In this document: one piece after another, positions 1 to 5,900 of the stretch
Numbering within the stretch: position 1 is the first letter of the stretch
Layout of the letters: every line of letters starts with the position of its first letter
Origin: an uncultured Methanomassiliicoccales archaeon
GTDB lineage: Archaea > Thermoplasmatota > Thermoplasmata > SG8-5
Assembly (NCBI GenBank): GCA_938004075.1
Contig: CALKWP010000141.1
Coordinates: forward strand, 1 to 8,568
Direction: 5' to 3'
DNA length: 8,568 nt
Translations under genes and position numbers: made by a program
The notes under the pieces: generated by a model
What the model saw: the letters and a program-made list of their open reading frames with translations, nothing else
Told to the model about the DNA's origin: nothing
Database searches by the model: none

Positions 1-36
1 GGCTTTGTGCTTATCTCGGTGGAACCCGGCAAGTAG
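1..36 (+). pseudogene. Upstream in-frame part of the Lrp/AsnC RAM protein, ending at TAG
   Basis: Frame 1 from the window edge reads GFVLISVEPGK and then TAG at 34-36. This is the typical first beta-strand of a stand-alone archaeal Lrp/AsnC ligand-binding (RAM) protein, in which a strand like 'xVLIxVEPGK' is followed by a helix and then 'KKIxGV'. The downstream frame carries on with that helix, with the TAG counting as exactly one residue position (eight positions from the Lys to KKI, as in my recollection of the family pattern). These bases and 37-249 are therefore probably one gene split by an amber codon. The true start lies left of the window. The alternative is an unrelated upstream gene ending here, which the in-register match makes unlikely. 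Confidence 0.6.
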
Positions 37-249
37 ATGGAAACGTTCAGGGGCTTCAAGAAGATAAAGGGAGTTGTCGAGGCGACGCCCCTGCTTGGCG
101 ACATTGATTTCATCCTGATAATCGAAGCCGAGAAGCCGAACGACATCGCCAAGATAGTTGTGAACAAGGTCAGAACCGTTATTGGCGTTGTGAGCACCAA
201 GACGCTTGTCGAGGATGAGTTCCTCAAGCATTTCGAGGAGCTTCTGTAA
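37..249 (+). CDS. Lrp/AsnC-type ligand-binding (RAM) domain protein, N-terminally split
   Basis: The 70 residues from ATG 37 cover most of a RAM (regulation of amino acid metabolism) domain, the effector-binding part of Lrp/AsnC regulators. Seen are KKIKGVVEAT (8-17), the GDIDFILIIEA strand region (21-31), the helix NDIAKIVVNKVRTVIG (35-50) and the final strand VVSTKTL (51-57), followed by a short acidic tail. There is no helix-turn-helix, so this belongs to the stand-alone RAM proteins of about 75-85 residues common in archaea, which usually assemble as oligomers and bind small ligands. As written it lacks the first beta-strand, which is encoded in frame just upstream of a TAG codon (34-36). 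A start at 37 has only a poor Shine-Dalgarno candidate (GGTGG about 14 bases upstream), so independent initiation is doubtful. Re-initiation at TAG-ATG or read-through are both possible. It lies 12 bp ahead of adenylate kinase, probably in one operon. The domain call is firm; function as a working protein is uncertain. Confidence 0.75.
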   Translation: METFRGFKKIKGVVEATPLLGDIDFILIIEAEKPNDIAKIVVNKVRTVIGVVSTKTLVEDEFLKHFEELL

Positions 250-251
250 AA

Positions 252-258
252 GAGGGAT
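252..258 (+). promoter_or_regulatory. Shine-Dalgarno site of adenylate kinase
   Basis: GAGGGAT lies three bases before ATG 262, within the 12-bp gap after the RAM protein. It is complementary to the usual archaeal 16S 3' end and supports ATG 262 as the start. Confidence 0.5.
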
Positions 259-261
259 ACC

Positions 262-894
262 ATGAAACTGATACTGTTGGGCCCCCCGGGGGCAGGAAAG
301 GGAACCCAGGCGCAATTCCTGGTGGAGAAATATGGAATACCCCAGATAAGCACCGGCGATCTGCTGAGGAAGAATGTCGCCGAGGGCACAGAACTGGGGA
401 AGATCGCAAAAACCTACATGGATGCGGGAAAGCTCGGACCGGATGACCTCATACTATCCATGATCAAGGAGAGGATCGAGAAGCCGGACTGCAAGAATGG
501 GTACATTCTCGACGGATACCCGAGGAACCTGGCGCAGGCAGAGGCCATGGAGAAGCTTGACAAGATTGATGTAGTCATCAATATCGTGGTCCCGTTGGAA
601 GAGCTTGTGAACAGGCTTACCGCCAGGAGGACATGCAGGAAGTGCAACGCAGTTTTCAATCTCACAGCCAGGCCGCCGAAGGTCGCGGGCAAATGCGATT
701 CATGCGGTGGCGAGCTTTACCAGAGGGATGATGACAACGAGAAGACAGTCGGCAAGCGCCTGGAGACCTACACAGCCCAGACCGAACCCTTGATAAAGTA
801 TTACAAGAAGAAGAAGCTCCTGAAGGACATTGACGCCACCCATGGCATGGAAAAGACTCTGGCCAGCATCGTCAAGGTCCTTGACAGTCTATGA
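262..894 (+). CDS. adk: Adenylate kinase, long form with zinc-type LID
   Basis: This 210-residue cytoplasmic enzyme catalyses ATP + AMP = 2 ADP and is complete at both ends. Seen are the P-loop GPPGAGKGT (7-15), the AMP-binding STGDLLR (30-36), YILDGYPR (81-88; the family usually has DGFPR), the LID from about 119 to 167 with two Cys pairs CRKC (125/128) and CDSC (145/148), QRDDD (155-159) and VGKRLETY (163-170), whose Arg166 is the conserved catalytic position. Four LID cysteines normally hold a structural zinc. The length fits the long bacterial-type family (about 210-220), unlike the short AdkA of methanogens. The start is set by the MKLILLGPPG beginning and a GAGGGAT site. Its TGA stop overlaps the ATG of the next gene (ATGA, 891-894), so the two are probably translationally coupled. 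I am confident in the enzyme assignment. Confidence 0.96.
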   Translation: MKLILLGPPGAGKGTQAQFLVEKYGIPQISTGDLLRKNVAEGTELGKIAKTYMDAGKLGPDDLILSMIKERIEKPDCKNGYILDGYPRNLAQAEAMEKLDKIDVVINIVVPLEELVNRLTARRTCRKCNAVFNLTARPPKVAGKCDSCGGELYQRDDDNEKTVGKRLETYTAQTEPLIKYYKKKKLLKDIDATHGMEKTLASIVKVLDSL

Positions 895-2000
895 AGCTCA
901 AGGGCTCCATAGTCATTGCCTTTTCGGGCAGAAGATACCTCATGGTCAGGCACAGCCATCGCGCCTGGGAATTTCCCGGCGGCAGAATGGAAGTGGGCGA
1001 AACGCCCCTTGACACAGCCAAGCGCGAGTTCCTGGAGGAGACCGGGCTCAGGGGCAGGAATTGGGAGGACTGCGGCACCGCCAGTTTGAAAAACGGGAAC
1101 CTCAGGATTTTCACTTGCAAGGTCTCCGGGAAGCCTGTGCCGAGAACAGAGGAGATCGGCGAAGCCGGGTATTTCACAGCCCTGCCGATGGAGCTTTCCT
1201 TCGAAAGGCCGGAATACTTCGGGCTTATGGAGATGGCTGGCTGGGCGCCCAAGAGAAAAACGGATTACGATGTCGCTTCCAGGGACTTTGACAGGGTGAG
1301 GAGCAGAACAGCTGGAGATGATTTCTGGTCGGAAGCCATACGTGAATGGGGGCGCATCGGACCGAATTCCAGAGTGCTGGACATCGGGTGCGGGACCGGC
1401 CGCCATTCGCTGGGCGTCATGGGGTGCTGCGCGGATGTCTGGGGGGTGGATTATTCGGCAGGGATGCTGGAGAAGGCCAACTCAAAATCCCGGGGCTGCT
1501 GGCTGCGGGGCGATGCTTCGAACCTTCCGATCGCCAGGGAAAGGTTTGACAATACATTGATGATGCTGGTCCTTCAGCATCTGGATGACGAGCCTATGGC
1601 TATAAATGAGGCGCTCAGGGCGCTGAAACCGGGCGGCCATCTTCTTATCGCTACCGTTTCCCATTCCAGGATCAAGCGGCACCTGACATCCCTATTTCCG
1701 GGGCTTGCCCGGATTGATTTGGACAGGTTCATGCCGGTGCCGGAGCTCAAGTGGCATCTCCGGGAGCAGGGGGTTGCGAATGTCCGCAGCCATGTTGTGA
1801 GGACCGAGCCGATTGACGAACCAATCGATGGAATAGTGGAGCGCTTCAGGCGGAGATACATATCCACGCTGGCCCTGGTTCCGGAGGATGAGTTCGAGAA
1901 GCACCTGAAGATATTCGAAGAGAGATTGAGGAAGGAGTTCGGCGACACTGTGAGAACGGATGTGGAGATCACGTTCATCGAGGGGATGAAGCCTGCTTAG
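891..2000 (+). CDS. Nudix hydrolase fused to a class I SAM-dependent methyltransferase
   Basis: This is one uninterrupted 369-residue frame with two domains. Residues 1 to about 120 are a MutT-like Nudix hydrolase with a complete Nudix box, G31-x5-E37-x7-R45-E46-F47-x-E49-E50-x-G52-L53, preceded by WEFPG (26-30). Such domains hydrolyse nucleoside-diphosphate-linked substrates using Mg2+. Residues about 125-369 are a Rossmann-fold methyltransferase (Methyltransf_11/25 type): VLDIGCGTG motif I (162-170), GVDYS (185-189) with the acidic residue expected to contact the SAM ribose, a GDASNLP strand end (207-213), and FDNTLMMLVLQHLDD (219-233) followed by ALKPGGHLLI (243-252). The C-terminal 110 residues are helical and charged and probably select the substrate. 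The protein is predicted cytoplasmic. The start overlaps the adenylate kinase stop by 4 bp and has no strong Shine-Dalgarno, so translation probably depends on the upstream gene. The methyl acceptor and the Nudix substrate cannot be told from sequence. The gene ends in TAG, with a TAA nine codons later in the same frame. Confidence 0.9.
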   Translation: MKLKGSIVIAFSGRRYLMVRHSHRAWEFPGGRMEVGETPLDTAKREFLEETGLRGRNWEDCGTASLKNGNLRIFTCKVSGKPVPRTEEIGEAGYFTALPMELSFERPEYFGLMEMAGWAPKRKTDYDVASRDFDRVRSRTAGDDFWSEAIREWGRIGPNSRVLDIGCGTGRHSLGVMGCCADVWGVDYSAGMLEKANSKSRGCWLRGDASNLPIARERFDNTLMMLVLQHLDDEPMAINEALRALKPGGHLLIATVSHSRIKRHLTSLFPGLARIDLDRFMPVPELKWHLREQGVANVRSHVVRTEPIDEPIDGIVERFRRRYISTLALVPEDEFEKHLKIFEERLRKEFGDTVRTDVEITFIEGMKPA

Positions 2001-2425
2001 ATGTCAGGGCTGTCCCGCTTTCTCAGATAATGTATGCTCTCATGTTCCTCGTAACCCGAGCCCTTGAAAAGCGCCAGCGAGGCGTCATGCCCCTCTTCGA
2101 TGAGAACCGCGAAAATGCCCAATCCCCTGGCTCTGAGGCGCGATTCCATCTCGTTCACCAGCGCCTTTGCGCATCCCTTGCCCTGATGCTCGGGGACAAC
2201 GGCCAATCGGTTCAGCCACCCTTTCCGGGATTCGTAAGTGCCCACAACCACACCGACGAGTTTGCCGGCAATGAAGCAGCCCAGCCACATCTCCGGGTCA
2301 ACGGCCATCTGGCGCTTGACCTCCGAACGGCTGTCCCTGCCCTTTGGCTTGTAAGGGAGCGCGGCGCCTTCCCATACCGATACTATGGCATCGTAATCCT
2401 CCGGGCGAAGGGTTCGCAGGTCCAT
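1997..2425 (-). CDS. GNAT-family N-acetyltransferase
   Basis: This predicted 142-residue cytoplasmic protein carries the GNAT fold, which moves an acetyl group from acetyl-CoA to an amine. Seen are the N-terminal strand-helix MDLRTLRPEDYDAIVSVWE (1-19), the central strand KLVGVVVGTYESRKGWLNRL (55-74), the acetyl-CoA pyrophosphate loop QGKGCA (81-86, matching Q/R-x-x-G-x-G/A) and the C-terminal EEGHDASLALFKGSGYEEHE (110-129), in which the helix and GYEE strand are typical. ATG 2425 is chosen because GGAG stands eight bases upstream and the family fold begins right there. An ATG at 2464 would add 13 residues and overlap the preceding gene by 35 bp. It follows the small sensor-like gene after 4 bp and probably belongs to the same transcript. 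Its stop overlaps the stop of the opposing fusion gene. The substrate (protein N-terminus, amino acid or other amine) cannot be told. Confidence 0.9.
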   Translation of the reverse strand: MDLRTLRPEDYDAIVSVWEGAALPYKPKGRDSRSEVKRQMAVDPEMWLGCFIAGKLVGVVVGTYESRKGWLNRLAVVPEHQGKGCAKALVNEMESRLRARGLGIFAVLIEEGHDASLALFKGSGYEEHESIHYLRKRDSPDI

Positions 2426-2429
2426 GGCA

Positions 2430-2960
2430 TCAGCTCCAATCAAGGAGGAACTCGTCATACTCATCGCCCATCATCTGGCATTTGTTCTGCTTCACGGTGC
2501 CTTTTGTGCGGGTGACTTCCATGATGCCCTCCAGGGCGCCAAGCCAGGCGACATTGGATTCCTCGTAGAAATTGGCATTCTTCATGATGACCAGCGCGCG
2601 TTTCCCGAAATCATCTGTCATCACCGATATTGCGCCGTAATCGAACGTTTCCTCGTAATTGTCCTTGGCGCGCTTGAGCAGATGCTTTATGTTCACGAAC
2701 TTCACAAGATACGCGAGGCTGCCCAGGTTCTTGGCAGTGTGGGTGCCGGCTTTCCTGACGTATTCGATGCCCTTGCGCTTTGATATCCATTCCAGAACGG
2801 CCTGGCCCTGCTCGATGGGATATAATTCATCAGCAACTATGCTGCCTGCATCAAGATTGGCAGATGCCAGGCACTCATCAAGGCCTTCCTGGCCCCATTC
2901 ATGCCTGACGAAATCCAGGTAACCTAGGATGACTGCTCCCTTGTGCTGTCGCTGGGTCAT
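2430..2960 (-). CDS. Small sensor-like protein, possible HNOB/V4R/TIGR02265-type domain
   Basis: This is a 176-residue soluble protein with no signal peptide or membrane segment. I do not recognise a precise family. The layout resembles the heme-NO-binding / 4-vinyl-reductase (V4R) / TIGR02265 group of small alpha-beta domains: an N-terminal KGAVILGYLDFVRHEWGQEG (7-26), a LYP turn (46-48), a helix with YVRKAGTHTAKNLG (67-80), and a C-terminal half with WLGALEGIMEV (139-149), then GDEYDEFLLDW (165-175) closing the domain, as in the family's 'GDpxCxFxixW' ending. His74 is the only histidine near the middle helix, and I cannot show that it binds heme. The start at 2960 is preferred because an upstream extension to 3095 would overlap the surface-protein gene in another frame with low-quality sequence. 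It sits 25 bp after the giant surface protein and 4 bp before the GNAT gene, which suggests co-transcription. The family link is tentative. Confidence 0.78.
   Translation of the reverse strand: MTQRQHKGAVILGYLDFVRHEWGQEGLDECLASANLDAGSIVADELYPIEQGQAVLEWISKRKGIEYVRKAGTHTAKNLGSLAYLVKFVNIKHLLKRAKDNYEETFDYGAISVMTDDFGKRALVIMKNANFYEESNVAWLGALEGIMEVTRTKGTVKQNKCQMMGDEYDEFLLDWS
2434..2437 (-). promoter_or_regulatory. Shine-Dalgarno site favouring the ATG at 2425
   Basis: GGAG on the minus strand lies eight bases before ATG 2425 and inside the end of the previous gene. No comparable site precedes the alternative ATG at 2464, so this decides the GNAT start. Confidence 0.45.
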
Positions 2961-2984
2961 GGCATCCCCGAGATGGCAATGCCG

Positions 2985-2992
2985 ATTATATC
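2985..2992 (-). promoter_or_regulatory. Possible TATA box ahead of the sensor-like gene
   Basis: The minus strand reads GATATAAT here, preceded by the purine-rich AGGAAAAG. Its centre is about 28 bases before ATG 2960. The spacing would fit an archaeal TATA/BRE pair giving a leaderless or very short-leader transcript. It overlaps the last codons and the TAA of the surface-protein gene, so it may be only coding sequence. Confidence 0.3.
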
Positions 2993-5900
2993 CTTTTCCT
3001 GAAGTACAGCGCCACAGCAACTGCCATTGAGCAGACCGCAAGGAGGCCGAGCCAAATCGGGTTTGATTCTTTTTCCTGGATGATCTCTGGCTCAATCACT
3101 GTGTTCGGAAGCGGCTCATCGGGAATGGTCATCGCGGGTTCTGTAGCTGGCGATACGGCTTCTGAGTCTACCGCATCGGGTTCAGGTGTGGCAGGAGCAA
3201 TCTCCGGTTCCGGGGTTGCGTCTGGCAGTACCATCGGTTCGACAGGGGTTCCGGATGTGCTTGGTCCGGGCACCGGTTCTGCGGCCGGGTCTTCCCCTGG
3301 CGCTGGTTCCTCGACAACCTCTATCGGATCGATGACGATGCCTGTGGATGTGTACATGTTCTTGAGCGGGTACCTGTCCTGGGAATCCGCGTCGATTATG
3401 TATGGGCTGTCAATGAAGCCGTCAGCACCCGGCAGGTTCTGCAGCGGGCCGTTCTTGGTGTCGGGGCCTGTGAAGCCGCTCCAGAAGTTGCCTCCGTCGG
3501 GGTAGCCGCCGTCCCACTGGTTGGCGTCCGTGTTGTCGAGTGCGTGTATGCCATTGTTGATGAAGTTGTTGTGGAATATCATGTTATTCATGGTATCCTC
3601 TAGAAGCATGCCAACCTCGTTGTCCCTGAGGATGTTGGCCTCTATCATGTTGCCCAATGGAGTGATCCGGATGTTGTCCACGCGGTGGTGATTGTTGAGG
3701 CCGCCTGTTCCTGCGGAGAAGCTCATGCCGCCATAGGTCATGTCTACTTCGCCATACCAGGTCAGAAGCGGGTTGTCCATATCATCCACATATACCTCGA
3801 TGTACGAGGGAGTGACGATGACCATTGCGTTGTGCCATGTGGCGTCCTCTGTTCTCCCATCAATTGCATAGGAAAGGTGGCTCATCCAATTATCCTTGAC
3901 TATTGCAATGTGGTTGGCTGAGGGGTCGCCCTCGGCGTTCCAGTAGTTGTCAAACTCAACTGAATATCCAAGGCTTGTGAGATCTGCATCGACCATGCCC
4001 ATCGCACCTCCGGCTGCCGGGGTGTAGCTCTCCTTGAAGAAGTTGAAGGCCATGCCGTCAGCCCCTGAACCGCCGCCTGCGTAGAAGTCGAACTGCGCGA
4101 TGAAAGGCGATGTTATCGGTTCATTGTAGAGTGCCCGTCCTACCAGGCCGTTTGCGTTGGTCGTCAGGCTGCAGTAGCCCCCGACCCGGGCCGCATTGCC
4201 GTAATAGGTCCACAGACCGGAGTCGGCTGCAAAATCGTCCTCGAACGGGTCAAATGTGCTGCCGATTACCTGGATTCCTGCGCCGGATGCGATGCTTGAA
4301 ACTTCATAATAGATGCGACCATTCCATGTCCTTGGGCTGAATGTTCCCCCTGTGAAAGCCGGTGTTCCCTTGCCAATGCCTGTCGTTATCTTGATGTCGG
4401 CATTTTCATAGACATTGTTGCCATCAGTATACAACGTGTTGGCTGCAGGGTAAGATGACTGATAGACAAAGAAACCATAAGTTCCTTGCGAGAGCAACAG
4501 GTCTGGAATATCAATGTTCGTCGGATTGCCTTCGCCCATGGATATGGCGGTTCCAGAGCCAGCCAGAGTCCAACCGGCTGGATTGCTGTCGAAACCCACA
4601 TATGTTCCGGGACGGTAGTACAAATCGAAAGTTACAGTTGCCCCGGGGGTGTTGACATGCGCATCAAAGGATGTTATCAGCATTTCTGATGATTTGACTT
4701 CGAGATCGAACATATTGCCAGCAAAACTATTATCGGTTGCAAAAGTGGTCATCAGTTCCGATGAAGAGGATGAGCTGCCTGCGACGCTGTTCAGCACTTC
4801 ATTCGCGTAAACATAGTTGCCGCCTGCGTTAATCAGCACTATGCCCTGGCCGCAGTCCTGGACCCTGTTCCATGATATATCGCAGTTTAAGGTCCCATCA
4901 AGCTCTATGCCGGTCTGGTCGTTCTGGACGGTGAAGCCGCGGAAGACCACATCGCTGGATGTGATTTCCACGACGGGGTCGTTATTAATGTGGGTGTCGA
5001 CCAACCAGAAAATCGAGTTATGGATTATAATATCCACGTCACCGGTCCAGACTCTGTATGTGCCTGGGTAGCTATTTATCGTCACCACTGAGCCATCATC
5101 CTTGGCTGCAACAAACAGCTCGCCATCTGACCACCACGCCACTGCGCTTGAGCCAGAGGATAAGGCCGTGCCAGAGATTCTGTAATCATCACCGGCTGCA
5201 GTGACACCCTGCATGATCGGATGTGCCGCATCGAAAGCGCTAAGGTCGGCCCAGACATAGGATGTGGGGCCGTGTGTCATTGCGGTGTACTGCTCGGTAA
5301 CGAACCTTCCGAACATTCCCCATGACGAATCGATGGCGAAATTCATATCGATGACCTTTCCGCCGGAATCCACGTAATCGGCAAGGACATTGCCTATTTC
5401 TGTTGTATCCGCAAATAGGTAATTCGACCATATTATGACAACGTCGTATGCCTGCAATTGAGGTAGGGATGGGGTAACGCTTCTGGCATCGAACGTGTCA
5501 ACCGTTCCAAGGCCGCCGAGCGTCATCAATTGGGTGCGCAACGGCTCCCCATTGTTATCGTCGCCATGGAGGAGCAGAACATTCGGAGCCGTTGGCGACA
5601 TGATGGTGGGCTCTAGATTCGCCATTGGGGAACCGCCATCTATCACTGTGGTATCCCTGCCATCACCGAGCAGGTGTATGGGCTTGTTTATGATTATGTT
5701 CTCATTGAAGGTGCCAGAGAACGCATATATGCTGTTTCCCGGGTCGGCCTCATCGATTGCGGGCTGGATCTCCATGTACCAAAGATCCTTATCCATGTTC
5801 CAGACCTTTGCCACTGTTGTCGTGACCTCGATTGTTTGGATTATGGAAGTGTCAAGCATGGAAGTGGCGAATATTGTTGCCGTATCGGTAGAACCTGGCG

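Larger units (their letters stand above)
3355..5805 (-). other. NosD-type right-handed beta-helix interrupted by three domains
   Basis: The helix starts at residues 910-967 (IQPAIDEADPGNSIYAFSG, NENIIINKPIHLLGDG, TTVIDGG), resumes at 1184-1249 (DPVVEITSSDVVFRGFTVQN, TGIELDG, NYVYANEV), again at 1414-1425 (IASGAGIQVIGS) and finally at 1628-1726 (NMIEANILRDNEVGMLLED, MIFHNNFINNGIHA, GGNFWSGFTGPD, DGFIDSPYIID, RYPLKNM). These pieces together are about 235 residues, close to one ordinary NosD/pectate-lyase-like domain, and its characteristic C-terminal sequence is intact. Confidence 0.75.

Noticed and set aside
871..885. Perfect palindrome GTCAAGG-T-CCTTGAC just before the fusion gene start
   Set aside because: It lies within the last adenylate kinase codons. 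A 7-bp arm with a 1-base centre is expected about once by chance in a window this size, and no second copy was seen to support an operator.
801..1406. Minus-strand 201-codon open frame
   Set aside because: It is antisense to the adenylate kinase end and the Nudix domain, both of which have full motifs. The minus product has no recognisable features.
2961..3095. Upstream extension of the sensor-like gene to an ATG at 3095
   Set aside because: The extra 45 residues overlap the end of the surface-protein gene in another frame and are rich in Arg, Ser, Gln and Trp without domain character. The recognisable fold starts just after ATG 2960.
3080..3505. Plus-strand 141-codon open frame rich in Gly and Ser
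   Set aside because: It is the antisense shadow of the Pro/Glu stalk of the surface protein. Codons for Pro, Glu and Thr read backwards give Gly, Ser and Ala-rich nonsense.
4759..4776. Ser codon run as a microsatellite or phase-variation tract
   Set aside because: The six Ser codons use mixed AGC, TCA, TCC and TCT triplets, not a uniform repeat, so slippage is unlikely. It is better read as a flexible linker at a domain border.
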